58,853 nt of DNA from Atopobacter phocae ATCC BAA-285 (GCF_000526675.1 NZ_JAGN01000005.1:1-58853), one strand, 5' to 3'; shown: positions 1 to 8,729, counted from the stretch's first letter. Program-made: numbers and translations. The notes: a model not told the origin generated them from the sequence alone.

Positions 1-1
1 T

Positions 2-223
2 CAATTTATTAAGGATCACCAAGCCATTCAAAGTATGTCACGTGTAGGAAAATGTATCGATAATGGTCCAATGGAAAACTTTTTTGGCATGCTCAAATCA
101 GAATTATATTATTTAAATAAATATGATACATTTGAAAGTTTAACAAAAGATATTGATCAATATATTCATTTCTTTAACACTAAACGAATCACCTTAAAGA
201 TGGGGTTAGCCATTCCAGCATAA
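2..223 (+). pseudogene. IS3-family transposase (OrfB/rve integrase) C-terminal fragment
   Basis: The frame is open from the first bases and reads QFIKDHQAIQSMSRVGKC, then IDNGPMENFFGMLKSEL. This is the part of the rve integrase core around the third catalytic acidic residue; the Glu of MENFFG is the expected E of the DDE triad. The usual family tail (NGLSPVQYR-like after KRITLK) is replaced by MGLAIPA and an early stop. The neighbouring frame continues DGVSHSSIKNTYG, so a small frameshift near 195-205 is likely. What is visible suggests a decayed or C-terminally shortened copy; the 5' part is outside the window. Confidence 0.75.
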
Positions 224-227
224 AAAA

Positions 228-253
228 CACCTATGGATGAAAAACCATAGGTG
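228..253 (+). terminator. Hairpin after the IS3 transposase
   Basis: A perfect 9-bp stem (CACCTATGG with CCATAGGTG) with an 8-nt A-rich loop follows the transposase stop, and a T-rich stretch (TTTATTTTTT) comes 10 nt later. It is probably the element's own terminator. Confidence 0.55.
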
Positions 254-363
254 CATAAAATTTATTTTTTACCTGTCTACTTGACAGGGAGCAGTTCAAA
301 ACAAGTTCCCATCTTTTTCATTTATTCGATAAATGACATAGAGAGAAATCACAGTAGTAATAA

Positions 364-396
364 AAACACCATCTAAACTTAGTTTAGATGGTGTTT
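364..396 (-). terminator. Terminator of zwf
   Basis: A perfect 15-bp stem (AAACACCATCTAAAC and its complement) with a 3-nt loop lies just beyond the zwf stop codon. Read on the minus strand it runs into a T-rich tail (positions 366-358). Confidence 0.85.
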
Positions 397-409
397 CTAT
401 AGTTAACGT

Positions 410-1864
410 TTATACCCATTCAAACCCTTTGGATTGGATGAAAGAATGACTTTCTTCGGGTCCTGATTGGCCAGGCTCATATTCGTATAGTGGAGCAGAG
501 TGTTCAGTCCAATTTTTTAATATTTCATCGACAAATTGCCAAGAATATTTTACTTCATCCCAATGTGTAAAATATGTATTATCTCCATCGATTGCGTTTA
601 AAATCAATCGTTCATAATCTTCTGGAGTGTTCATTTGAACAATTTTATCATCAAAGTTATGAAGATTGGTTTGATCGAGAGCCATGTCTTGAAGTTGGCT
701 TTTCTTATTGACTGTTAATGCAAATCCCTCATTTGGAGCAATATGAATGGTAAGTACATTTTGAAGTGGAATATTGTGTTCATTTTTAGTGTTTGAGAAT
801 AAATTTTTTTCAATTGGTTTAAAGAAAACATGAATGACAGTTTCTTTTTCTTTCATTTTCTTTCCAGTACGAATAAAGAAAGGAACACCTTGCCATCTAA
901 AATTATCAATATAAAATTCACCTGCTACAAAGGTTTCTGTAGTTGAATCTTTAGAAATATTTTCTTCATCTCGATAACCTCGATATTGTCCACGAATAGT
1001 CTTCTTTAGAACAAGTTGATCCGTTAAAGGTTTTAAGGCTGCAAGTGCTTTAATTTTTTCTTTTCTTACATCAGAAGAATTTAAGTTTGCAGGTGGTTCC
1101 ATTGCAAGTAAGGAGATAATTTGTAAAACATGATTTTGTACCATATCTCTTAAAGCACCACTAGTATCATAGTAAGCACCGCGTTCTTCAACACCAACTG
1201 TTTCAGCTAGTGTAATTTGTACATGTTCAATATAATGATGGTTCCATAGAGAATTAAAAATAGGATTAGCAAAACGAATGGCTGAGATGTTTTGAACCAT
1301 TTCTTTTCCTAAATAATGATCAATTCTAAAAATTTCATTTTCACTGAAAGCCTTGTTAATTCCGTCATTTAATTGTTTGGCACTAGGGTAATCATGGCCA
1401 AATGGTTTTTCAATAACAAGACGTGTATATCCGTCTGTATCTTTAAGTCCCTCAGAAGCTAAATGACTCGTAACGGTCTCGAAATGTTCAGGTGCAAGTG
1501 CTACATAAAATAAGCGATTGCCTTGCGTTTCATAGGTAGATTCTAATGACTCTGTTAATTTTTTTAATTCTTGATAATGAGATCGATCATTAATATTATG
1601 AGCGATATAGTAAAAATGGGAAATAAATTCTTTTTTTATTTGATTTTCATCAGATGAATCATTTTCATCCGAAATGGCTTCGAAAACAGTTTGTTGTAAT
1701 ATCTTATTATCCCATTCTCTTCTTGCTGTTCCTATTACAGCAAAGTTTTTATTTAAATAACCATTTTTGTATAATCGGTAAATTGAGGGAAACAATTTAC
1801 GACGTGCTAAATCACCAGTAGCACCAAAAATAGTTATTAAAGTGGGCCTTTCAATCGTTTCCAT
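410..1864 (-). CDS. zwf: Glucose-6-phosphate 1-dehydrogenase
   Basis: Cytosolic enzyme that oxidises glucose-6-phosphate to 6-phosphogluconolactone and makes NADPH, the first step of the oxidative pentose phosphate pathway; gnd for a later step lies at 11.7 kb. The 484-residue product has the Rossmann motif GATGDLARRKL at 14-24, EKPFG at 152-156 and the active-site signature RIDHYLGKE at 180-188, and its length is normal for the family. The frame is open 18 nt further upstream, but the ATG at 1864 is preferred because AGGAGG lies 6 nt before it. It is monocistronic, with its own promoter and terminator, and divergent from the DUF1189-like gene. Confidence 0.96.
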   Translation of the reverse strand: METIERPTLITIFGATGDLARRKLFPSIYRLYKNGYLNKNFAVIGTARREWDNKILQQTVFEAISDENDSSDENQIKKEFISHFYYIAHNINDRSHYQELKKLTESLESTYETQGNRLFYVALAPEHFETVTSHLASEGLKDTDGYTRLVIEKPFGHDYPSAKQLNDGINKAFSENEIFRIDHYLGKEMVQNISAIRFANPIFNSLWNHHYIEHVQITLAETVGVEERGAYYDTSGALRDMVQNHVLQIISLLAMEPPANLNSSDVRKEKIKALAALKPLTDQLVLKKTIRGQYRGYRDEENISKDSTTETFVAGEFYIDNFRWQGVPFFIRTGKKMKEKETVIHVFFKPIEKNLFSNTKNEHNIPLQNVLTIHIAPNEGFALTVNKKSQLQDMALDQTNLHNFDDKIVQMNTPEDYERLILNAIDGDNTYFTHWDEVKYSWQFVDEILKNWTEHSAPLYEYEPGQSGPEESHSFIQSKGFEWV

Positions 1865-1896
1865 ATAGAACCTCCTCGTCAAATCCGTTCACACTT

Positions 1897-1925
1897 AGTT
1901 TAAACGATAAAGGTCTCGATGTAAA
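1897..1925 (-). promoter_or_regulatory. Candidate zwf promoter
   Basis: Minus-strand -35 TTTACA (1925-1920), 17-bp spacer, -10 TAAACT (1902-1897), about 30 nt before the AGGAGG of zwf. The match is good at -35 and moderate at -10. Confidence 0.5.
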
Positions 1926-1990
1926 TTATTCTGTCTAAATGATTCATTTAATATTCAAGCATAAAAATCAGATATCTTATTTTTTAACAA

Positions 1991-2019
1991 TTGCTAATCG
2001 TAGAAAAATTGGTTAAACT
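1991..2019 (+). promoter_or_regulatory. Candidate promoter of the DUF1189-like gene
   Basis: TTGCTA (1991-1996), 17-bp spacer, TAAACT (2014-2019), 23 nt before the start codon. Both hexamers match 4 of 6 consensus bases. Confidence 0.4.
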
Positions 2020-2042
2020 ACTGGAAGAGAAGGGAAGATTGT

Positions 2043-2804
2043 ATGATTAAATTATTAAAAACATTATTAACTCAACCAGAACAATTAAATCAAATGATGC
2101 GACGTCGTAAGCCATCATATTGGCAAATATATTTCTTTACTGTAGCAATAATGATGATACCTTTTATGATTCAAATGTTAACAGTGAGTTATTCCATAAA
2201 AAATGATATCAACCAATTAGAAGAGCATATTCCGACATTTGAAATTGATAAACAAAATTATTTAAAATTAGATAATGATTCAAAAAAAGGATTTGTTTAT
2301 TATTCAGATACTTTTAATTTTATTATGACAGAAGAAGATCAAGCACCAGTAAGAAGTGACGATCAATTAATTTCTGTCGAATTTTTAAAGTCTAATGTCT
2401 CAATAAAGACAGGTATTCAAGATTTTAGTTTAAAATATTCGGAATACCCAGAGCTTAATCAGCAGGTCGTTAAAAAAATAATGAGTAGTCTCTTTAATAA
2501 TCCGCTAATCATTGTGACTTACTTTACAGTATTATCTTTTATTGTTAGCACAGTTTATTTATTCTTTATTCAATTTATTTATCGCATCGTATTAAAAGCA
2601 GTTTCGACTATGATGGGCGTACTAATCTCTCCATTTGCTTTTAAACGTTTAACAATCGTTCTTAGCGTCGTTCCAATTTTTATATGTGCTTTGCTTAATG
2701 TGGCACTACCTTTCAATTTTTCATATTTAGGTGTAGGAATATTATTGTTCATTATCGGTGCGATTCGTGTATTTTTAAAAACAAAATCTAAAACAAAGCA
2801 ATAA
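2043..2804 (+). CDS. DUF1189-like integral membrane protein
   Basis: A 253-residue membrane protein of unknown function. A short basic N-terminal segment (RRRKPSYWQIYFF) leads into a first membrane helix at about 27-50. About 100 mostly polar residues follow, predicted extracytoplasmic, then three or four closely spaced helices from about 155 to the end, with a Lys-rich C-terminus. This layout and the N-terminal wording resemble DUF1189 proteins, some of which are annotated MalA and linked to maltodextrin use in lactic acid bacteria; nothing in this locus supports a sugar role. GAAGGGAAG precedes the ATG. It may be co-transcribed with yaaA, 30 nt downstream. Confidence 0.6.
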   Translation: MIKLLKTLLTQPEQLNQMMRRRKPSYWQIYFFTVAIMMIPFMIQMLTVSYSIKNDINQLEEHIPTFEIDKQNYLKLDNDSKKGFVYYSDTFNFIMTEEDQAPVRSDDQLISVEFLKSNVSIKTGIQDFSLKYSEYPELNQQVVKKIMSSLFNNPLIIVTYFTVLSFIVSTVYLFFIQFIYRIVLKAVSTMMGVLISPFAFKRLTIVLSVVPIFICALLNVALPFNFSYLGVGILLFIIGAIRVFLKTKSKTKQ

Positions 2805-2834
2805 ATATAGGATGGACGAAAGGGAGGATTGTTT

Positions 2835-3575
2835 GTGAAAATAATTATCTCACCGGCTAAAAAAATGAAGAAAGATACCGATTCTTTTTCAGATTTAACG
2901 CAACCTATTTTTTTGAATGAAGCAACTATCATTCTTCAGACGTTGCAGCAGTTATCTAATCAAGAATTGCAGTCTTTATGGAAAACTAATGATAAATTGA
3001 CACAAGAAAATATTGTCAGACTGTATGAAATGGACCTTTATAAGCTATTGACTCCAGCTATTATTGCTTATGAAGGAATACAGTATCAATATATGTCGCC
3101 TGATATATTCACGAATGATGAATTAACTTACATTCAGTCTAATTTGCGTATTTTATCTGGATTGTATGGTGTTTTAAAACCATTTGATGGTATTGCCCCA
3201 TATCGGCTTGAAATGCAGTCAAAGTTAGATATTAATGGAATTAAAGGATTGTATAATTTTTGGGCGGAAAAAATATATAATGAAGTAAGTGATGATTCAA
3301 AAATCATCATTAATTTAGCATCTAAAGAATATGCTAAATGTGTTTCTAAGTATTTAACTTCGGATGATCGACTAATTGATATTTATTTTGGAGAATTAAA
3401 GGATGGGCGTTTTGTTCAAAAAGCGACGTATGCAAAAATGGCAAGAGGAGAGATGGTTCGATATATGGCTAAGCACAATATTCAAACAATTGATCCAATA
3501 AAAGCTTTTAATGAATTAAATTATACATTTGACTCAGAACGATCGAATAATCATCAGTTCTACTTCATAAAATAA
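2835..3575 (+). CDS. yaaA: YaaA family (UPF0246/DUF328) peroxide stress protein
   Basis: Homologues in E. coli limit free intracellular iron and oxidative DNA damage during peroxide stress and have a DNA-binding fold. The 246-residue product starts MKIIISPAKKMK, the family's hallmark N-terminus, and keeps the SGLYGVLKPFDGIAPYRLEM block (about 112-131) and the NLASKEYAK block. The start is taken as GTG 2835, 7 nt after GGGAGG; a TTG two codons upstream is less well spaced. It ends at a strong bidirectional terminator shared with the convergent helicase gene. Confidence 0.9.
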   Translation: MKIIISPAKKMKKDTDSFSDLTQPIFLNEATIILQTLQQLSNQELQSLWKTNDKLTQENIVRLYEMDLYKLLTPAIIAYEGIQYQYMSPDIFTNDELTYIQSNLRILSGLYGVLKPFDGIAPYRLEMQSKLDINGIKGLYNFWAEKIYNEVSDDSKIIINLASKEYAKCVSKYLTSDDRLIDIYFGELKDGRFVQKATYAKMARGEMVRYMAKHNIQTIDPIKAFNELNYTFDSERSNNHQFYFIK

Positions 3576-3625
3576 AAAAACGTTTGTTACTGGAGCCTAA
3601 TAGCTTTCAGTAACAAACGTTTTTT
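3574..3625. terminator. Bidirectional terminator between yaaA and the helicase gene
   Basis: A 12-bp stem (CGTTTGTTACTG / CAGTAACAAACG) is flanked by seven A on the left and six T on the right, so it works on both strands. The T tract overlaps the helicase stop codon. Confidence 0.9.
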
Positions 3626-4934
3626 ATTTGGAATGGCGTTTATTTAAACGATTATTTCGTTTTCTTTGATCTGATATTTTATCTTTAATTTTCTTTTTAT
3701 ACCCAGGTTTAACACGTTTCTTTTGTTTTTTAATATAGCCTAAAGTGTTAGCTTCAAGTTCTACTTTTTTGTCTTTTTTTCTAATGCGACGATTTAATCG
3801 ACTAGCTGTAGGGACTAACTCTTCATCTTGGTATTGAACTTCAATAAAATTAATCCCACGTTTTTCTAATGCCTGAATGGCTGGAACTAAATCAGGATGA
3901 TAGAAAGTAATTGCAGTTCCTTCAATCCCTTGACGACCTGTTCGTCCTACACGATGAATAAAGAATTCTAATTCATCAGGTATGTCAACGTTGATAACAT
4001 GAGATACTCCAGGAATATCAATTCCTCTTGAGGCTAGATCACTAGCGACTACATATTGAAATTCTAAATCACGAATTCGTTTCATAATGCGACGGCGTTC
4101 TCTATTTTCTAAATTACCATGAATTTTAGCAACTTTTAAACCACGTTGTTCTAAAGCATAATGAATAGAGTCAACACGTTCAATCGTGTTAGCAAATATA
4201 AGTACTAAATAAGGATGTCCAATTTGAATAACTTGATGTAACAAATCGATTTCATTTTTTGATCGAGTATTTAGTAAATAATTAGTAACGGTTGATGTTA
4301 CTTCATTTTGATCTAAAGAGAAAATGGTTGGATTTTCCATATATTTTTTTAAAAAGGCAAATAGTTGTTGTGGGATAGTCGCACTAAAAGCGTATATTTT
4401 TAAATTTTTTGGCATGCGACTAGCGATTTGATCGATTGTATTTAAAAAGCCTAAATCCATCGTCATATCTGCTTCGTCTATAACTAGATGTTGAGCGGTA
4501 TGAATATCAAGCCCACTATTTTGAATGAGATCATATATTCTTCCAGGTGTTCCGATGACTACTTGTGGTTGTCTTCTTTTAAGTAATTCTGTCTGACGTG
4601 CTTTGTTACTACCACCGACTAAGTGATCAATTACAATTGGTTGGTCCCGAAATTTTTCAATCGATAAAGCCATTTGATATAATTGTTCAGATAATTCACG
4701 ACTTGGACTTGTAATAATTAATTGTGTTTCTTTTTGTTCAGGATCGACTTGACCAAGTAATGGTAATAAAAAGCCATGACTTTTTCCGGAACCAGTACGT
4801 GATTGTGCAACGATACTTTCCCCTCTAAGTATGGCAGGTATTACAGTCTCTTGTATAGGAGTAGGTTGTTTAAAATTTAAGTGATTGATTGCTTCCAAAA
4901 TAAATGGAGGCAAATTATAAGTTGTAAAGCTCAT
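3624..4934 (-). CDS. cshB: DEAD-box RNA helicase, CshB type
   Basis: ATP-dependent RNA helicase, probably acting in ribosome assembly, mRNA turnover or cold adaptation. The 436 residues show, in order, the Q motif (KQPTPIQE, about 19-26), motif I (SRTGSGKS), Ia (SPSRELS), Ib (TPGR), II (DEAD), III (SAT), V (ASDLASRGIDIPG) and VI (HRVGRTGRQG). A strongly basic C-terminal tail of about 60 residues follows, as in CshB of Bacillus subtilis (about 438 residues). Motif I ends in Ser rather than Thr, which the family tolerates. Monocistronic, convergent with yaaA. The subfamily name rests on size and tail; the helicase call is certain. Confidence 0.92.
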   Translation of the reverse strand: MSFTTYNLPPFILEAINHLNFKQPTPIQETVIPAILRGESIVAQSRTGSGKSHGFLLPLLGQVDPEQKETQLIITSPSRELSEQLYQMALSIEKFRDQPIVIDHLVGGSNKARQTELLKRRQPQVVIGTPGRIYDLIQNSGLDIHTAQHLVIDEADMTMDLGFLNTIDQIASRMPKNLKIYAFSATIPQQLFAFLKKYMENPTIFSLDQNEVTSTVTNYLLNTRSKNEIDLLHQVIQIGHPYLVLIFANTIERVDSIHYALEQRGLKVAKIHGNLENRERRRIMKRIRDLEFQYVVASDLASRGIDIPGVSHVINVDIPDELEFFIHRVGRTGRQGIEGTAITFYHPDLVPAIQALEKRGINFIEVQYQDEELVPTASRLNRRIRKKDKKVELEANTLGYIKKQKKRVKPGYKKKIKDKISDQRKRNNRLNKRHSK

Positions 4935-5090
4935 TGAATCATCGCCTTTCTTACGATATGTATCATAACTATATTTGATGCGTTAGCATGTATCCATTGT
5001 AACACAATGTTATACAGACTCCTACAGTACAATTTTCTGTTGAAAGAAATATTAAATTTTTTTGTTTATCGTGATGAAAGGAATGAATTT

Positions 5091-5099
5091 TGTTATACT
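5091..5099 (+). promoter_or_regulatory. Extended -10 promoter of pbp2B
   Basis: TGtTATACT with no clear -35. Transcription would begin near 5106, which makes the in-frame ATG at 5116 an unlikely start and supports 5137. Confidence 0.55.
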
Positions 5100-5136
5100 A
5101 TAAAAAGCGTATAGAATGAAAGTAAAGAGGGAAGAC

Positions 5137-7251
5137 ATGGCAAAATCAATTCGCATTAATAATCATGAAAAAAAACGATCACATATACCTTTTCGATTAA
5201 ATTTATTATTTATCATTGTTTTTGTAGCTTTTGCGGCACTAATCATTCGTTTAACTTTTCTTCAAATAGTAAAAGGGCCAGAATTTACAGCTCTTGTTGA
5301 ACGAACGGAGACAACTATATCTAATCAGTCAGTACCACGAGGACTAATCTATGATTCAAAAGGACGTATTTTAGTAGGGAATGACCCAGAACGAGCTATC
5401 ATTTATTCAAGAGATATTACGCATGATGCCTCTGATATTGTAGCAACAGCTAATGAATTAAGTCGATTGATCAAAGTACCAATTGATAACTTAACTGAAC
5501 GAGATTTAAAAGATTATTGGGCAGCAATGAATCCAAAAGAATTAGTTAAACGAACACCTAAAAATCTTGGGAAATTGTCGCCTGGTGATGTTTATCAAGA
5601 ACAGTTAAAACAAATTAAATCGAATGAAATAGAGTATGATGATAAGACCAAAAATGCAATCGCAATTTATAAGAAAATGAATGGAGCATATGCTTTATCA
5701 ACGGTAACCATTAAAAATAAAGGGGTGACTAACGATGAAGTGGCTGAAGTTAATGAGCGATTGAATCAATTAGATGGTATTGATGTTTCAACAGACTGGA
5801 CACGTCACTATCCTGAAAAAAATTTATTAAGAAGTTTATTAGGAAATGTTACTACTGAAACAACAGGTTTACCTGAAGATCGTGCAACTGCCTTTTTAAA
5901 CAAGGGATATGCTTTAAATGATCGTGTAGGTAATAGTTACTTAGAAGAACAATATGAACCGATTTTAAGAGGAACAAAAAGAAAAATAAAAAATATAACC
6001 AATGCACGCCGAGATGTACTCGATTCTAAAATTGTATATGATGGTAAAAAGGGTGATAATCTCGTTTTAACATTAGATGTTGATTTTCAAAAACGAGTAG
6101 AAGGTATTGCTGAAGAAACTGTTAGACAGTTTAAATCTGGATTAGCAGATCGGGCATATATCGTTGTCATGAATCCAAAAACAGGGGATTTACTAGCGGT
6201 TGCTGGGAAAAAATATGCGTCTTCAGATGAAGAAGTAGAACGAAGTGATAATGGTATTTTGGATGATTCTCTAGGTGCAATAAATAGTTCTTACGGTATG
6301 GGATCTTCAATTAAAGCAGCGACCGTTTTAGCCGGTTATATGGATGGTGTAATCACTCTAGATGACAATGTTATTGTGGATGAGCCAATTGTATTTCAAG
6401 GTTCTCAACCGAAGTCTTCTGTCTTTAACCGTGATGGACAACAAATTCCGATGAGTGATATTGATGCGCTCGAACGCTCTTCTAACGTGTATATGATGAA
6501 ACTGGCTATGCGAATGGGTGGACAGTCTACTTATGAAAAAGGTGGACTTCTTGATATTCAAACCAGCGTGTTTGATAAATTGAGAAACTATTATGCACAA
6601 TTTGGTTTAGGTGTAAAAACGGGAATTGATATTCCAAGCGAAAGTGTTGGCTTTAAAGGGCAGTCAAGAGAAACCTTTTATGCCTTGGACTTTTCTTATG
6701 GACAGTATGATTTATACACTCCATTACAGTTAGCTCAGTACATGAGTACGATTGCTAATAACGGAATCCGTGTTTCTCCACGGCTTGTTCAATCAATTTA
6801 TGATACTTCGGACAATGGCGATATTGGCTCATTAAAGGCTTCTATGCCGACTAAAATAATGAATCATATTGCAGCAAATAAAAATGAAATTGATCGTGTT
6901 AAACAAGGTTTATATCAAGTAGTTCATGGCTCAAAAGGGACTGCTTCAATAGCTTTCAGTGGTTTTAACGTAGATGTAGCAGGAAAAACTGGAACTGCCG
7001 AGGCCTTTTATGATGGTCCAATTGTTGATCAAAAGGGAAGCGCAGTAATTAACTCGACATTTGTAGGATTTGCACCGTTTGAAAATCCAGAAATTGTTGT
7101 TGCAGTAGTATTACCTTATCAATCAACTGGTGAAGAAGATACTTATGCAACTAACATAGCACGTAAAGTGTTTGACTTGTATTTTAATCAAAAATGGAGT
7201 GTACCTAAAGTTGAAGAAAATTCCGAAACGCAAGATACTCCGCCTGAATAA
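5137..7251 (+). CDS. pbp2B: Penicillin-binding protein 2B (class B transpeptidase)
   Basis: Membrane-anchored D,D-transpeptidase that cross-links peptidoglycan, most likely at the division septum with FtsW, and a beta-lactam target. In the 704-residue product a basic cytoplasmic stub leads into one membrane helix (about 21-41), then the dimerisation domain and the transpeptidase domain with SSIK (Ser390), SSN (448-450) and KTGT (617-620). There are no PASTA repeats. GGGAAG stands before ATG 5137 (MAKSIRIN); the ATG at 5116 has no ribosome site and would sit almost on the transcript start. Monocistronic, with a terminator 20 nt after the stop. Confidence 0.93.
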   Translation: MAKSIRINNHEKKRSHIPFRLNLLFIIVFVAFAALIIRLTFLQIVKGPEFTALVERTETTISNQSVPRGLIYDSKGRILVGNDPERAIIYSRDITHDASDIVATANELSRLIKVPIDNLTERDLKDYWAAMNPKELVKRTPKNLGKLSPGDVYQEQLKQIKSNEIEYDDKTKNAIAIYKKMNGAYALSTVTIKNKGVTNDEVAEVNERLNQLDGIDVSTDWTRHYPEKNLLRSLLGNVTTETTGLPEDRATAFLNKGYALNDRVGNSYLEEQYEPILRGTKRKIKNITNARRDVLDSKIVYDGKKGDNLVLTLDVDFQKRVEGIAEETVRQFKSGLADRAYIVVMNPKTGDLLAVAGKKYASSDEEVERSDNGILDDSLGAINSSYGMGSSIKAATVLAGYMDGVITLDDNVIVDEPIVFQGSQPKSSVFNRDGQQIPMSDIDALERSSNVYMMKLAMRMGGQSTYEKGGLLDIQTSVFDKLRNYYAQFGLGVKTGIDIPSESVGFKGQSRETFYALDFSYGQYDLYTPLQLAQYMSTIANNGIRVSPRLVQSIYDTSDNGDIGSLKASMPTKIMNHIAANKNEIDRVKQGLYQVVHGSKGTASIAFSGFNVDVAGKTGTAEAFYDGPIVDQKGSAVINSTFVGFAPFENPEIVVAVVLPYQSTGEEDTYATNIARKVFDLYFNQKWSVPKVEENSETQDTPPE

Positions 7252-7270
7252 TTTTTTCATTAAAGATATA

Positions 7271-7310
7271 AAGCTAGTTAATCGATATTTCGATTAACTA
7301 GCTTTTTTTT
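7271..7310 (+). terminator. Terminator of pbp2B
   Basis: A perfect 14-bp stem (AAGCTAGTTAATCG and its complement), 6-nt loop, then T8. Confidence 0.92.
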
Positions 7311-7328
7311 AACTTAATTTAATACTGT

Positions 7329-7359
7329 AAAAAAACAGAATGTCATCGACATTCTGTTT
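7329..7359 (-). terminator. Terminator of the MltG-domain/SwrB-like pair
   Basis: A perfect 12-bp stem (AAACAGAATGTC / GACATTCTGTTT) with a 3-nt loop; on the minus strand it is followed by a T run (complement of the A run at 7329-7335). Confidence 0.88.
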
Positions 7360-7373
7360 GAGTAACTGATTAG

Positions 7374-7877
7374 TTATTTAATTGCAATAATTTGAGCAAT
7401 TTGACTATATGTCATACCTGGACTTAATTGATACTCACCTGGTTGTATGTTCACATCATAACCGTTTTCTGTTAAATAAGCTGAAAAATCAGCTTGACTG
7501 TCAATTAATCCCATATTAGCTAAACGACTTGATACATCGTAAGATGATTCGCCTGGATTAATTACTAATGTGCTTTCACCTTCAGATGACTCTTTTTCAC
7601 TAGAATCAGCAGAATTTTCATTTTTAGATTCTTTAGTACTATCTTTCTTATCATTTTTCATTTGCTCTTTTTTAAGATCTTCGATTTCTTTTTCTTTATC
7701 TGCTTTGTATTGTTCAAACTCAGCTTTTAAGTTGTCATATTCTTTAGACGCTACAGCATCTTGCGCCATCATATTAGTAATGGAAGCAGGTAGATGTGGC
7801 TTAACAAAAATCATTGCTGTAACAATGATTGCAGATAATAAAAAGCCGATTCCAATTGATCTAAAAGTAGTTTTCAT
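7374..7877 (-). CDS. Small membrane protein with an isolated MltG (YceG) LysM-like domain
   Basis: The 167-residue product has a membrane helix at about 7-26 and a charged coiled-coil stretch (about 48-75, repeated Lys/Glu). A Ser/Glu/Lys-rich linker follows, then a C-terminal domain from about 103 (LVINPGESSYDVSSRLANMG ... PGEYQLSPGMTYSQIAQII). That last part matches the LysM-like subdomain preceding the catalytic region in the endolytic transglycosylase MltG; the catalytic domain with its essential Glu is absent, so it should not cleave glycan. A cell-wall or scaffold role is inference. AGGAGG stands 6 nt before ATG 7877. It follows the SwrB-like gene by 10 nt, one operon, and faces pbp2B. 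Confidence 0.7.
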   Translation of the reverse strand: MKTTFRSIGIGFLLSAIIVTAMIFVKPHLPASITNMMAQDAVASKEYDNLKAEFEQYKADKEKEIEDLKKEQMKNDKKDSTKESKNENSADSSEKESSEGESTLVINPGESSYDVSSRLANMGLIDSQADFSAYLTENGYDVNIQPGEYQLSPGMTYSQIAQIIAIK

Positions 7878-7887
7878 CATTTTCCTC

Positions 7888-8454
7888 CTATCTTAAAGAT
7901 TGTTCTTCTAAGTAACTATCAATAACTAGTTGAACTGTAGAAACAGGTACATTTAGTTCATGAGCGATATCTTCAAGCGCTTCACCCTGATTATATAAAG
8001 AAATGATTGTCTCTTTATTTGAAAGAGTACTATTAAAGAAATCATAAGATGACTCAATAGTAGATTCTTCTTCTTCTGGATAAAATTGATATCCCATTTC
8101 ATCGGACTTCTTGCCATATGAATCATAATCGTCATAATCATTACTTAATGATGAAGTAGAAAATGATTCATCCGAGTCGTAGTCTAGATATTCAGTGTTA
8201 TCCTTTTCATACGAATGATCTAATTCATTTGTTGGATAAATTTCCTCATTTGTCAAACTATGTCTTGGATTCAACTGATCTTCCAATTCTTGAATTTGAC
8301 GTTTTAACTGATAATTTTCTCTACTTTGCTTGAGCAATTCATCATTTAAATTTTTGACATCTGCGTCATTTGTTTTACTTGCAGGGATGATTAGCGAAAT
8401 AATAAAGCTAATAATCGCAAAGATAAGTAATACGATAATTATTGACCATTGCAT
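7888..8454 (-). CDS. SwrB/DUF6115-like membrane protein with C-terminal HTH-like segment
   Basis: The 188 residues comprise an N-terminal membrane helix (about 3-25), a coiled coil (about 31-63, LNDELLKQSRENYQLKRQIQ), an acidic Asp/Ser/Tyr-rich middle (about 80-130), and a C-terminal helical motif (ETIISLYNQGEALEDIAHEL, then NVPVSTVQLVIDSYL). This order resembles SwrB (YlxL) of Bacillus, a DUF6115 protein that promotes flagellar assembly. This window shows no motility genes, so the role here is unknown. GAGAGGTG precedes ATG 8454. It is the promoter-proximal gene of a two-gene operon. The family link is from layout, not from strong sequence identity. Confidence 0.55.
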   Translation of the reverse strand: MQWSIIIVLLIFAIISFIISLIIPASKTNDADVKNLNDELLKQSRENYQLKRQIQELEDQLNPRHSLTNEEIYPTNELDHSYEKDNTEYLDYDSDESFSTSSLSNDYDDYDSYGKKSDEMGYQFYPEEEESTIESSYDFFNSTLSNKETIISLYNQGEALEDIAHELNVPVSTVQLVIDSYLEEQSLR

Positions 8455-8493
8455 ATTTTTACACCTCTCTTATTTATTTAAGTTTATAATTTA

Positions 8494-8522
8494 ATCATAA
8501 TCGACCCTTTACATGATTGCAA
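8494..8522 (-). promoter_or_regulatory. Promoter of the SwrB-like/MltG-domain operon
   Basis: Minus-strand -35 TTGCAA (8522-8517), exact 17-bp spacer, -10 TATGAT (8499-8494), 40 nt before the start codon. One of the best -35/-10 pairs in the window. Confidence 0.65.
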
Positions 8523-8729
8523 GATTTTATCATTATTAATATAATAGATTATCTAGCAATAAGTTATTGGACCATCATAAATTATAATTAACACAGTTTA
8601 TCCTATAAAAAATAAAGATCAAAATCAATTCACAGCACTATAATTTATTTAAATGTTAATGATTACGTGATAAATCATATGTATGATCAGAATTAGATTA
8701 GTTTTCATATAAAATTTTGATTCAAACAC
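8523..8729. other. AT-rich intergenic stretch between divergent promoters
   Basis: The full gap 8455-8816 holds the two divergent promoters at its ends. The middle is very AT-rich with only weak inverted repeats (for example ATGATT / AATCAT around 8660-8680). No open frame with a ribosome site and no RNA gene was recognised. Confidence 0.4.

Larger units (their letters stand above)
1..298 (+). mobile_element. Right end of an IS3-family (IS150-like) insertion sequence, cut by the window edge
   Basis: The segment holds the 3' end of an IS3-type transposase frame, a hairpin, and a terminal sequence whose reverse complement begins TGAACTGCTCCC, of the TGnACTGnnCCC kind that IS150-group elements carry at their tips. 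The last bases (CCTGTC, loop, GACAGG, then GAGCAGTTCA) place the element end near 298. The left end lies outside the window, so completeness and target duplication cannot be judged. Confidence 0.75.

Noticed and set aside
2579-2932. Minus-strand frame of 117 codons across the DUF1189-like gene and yaaA
   Set aside because: No ribosome site, crosses two well-supported genes, and looks like a mirror of their codons.
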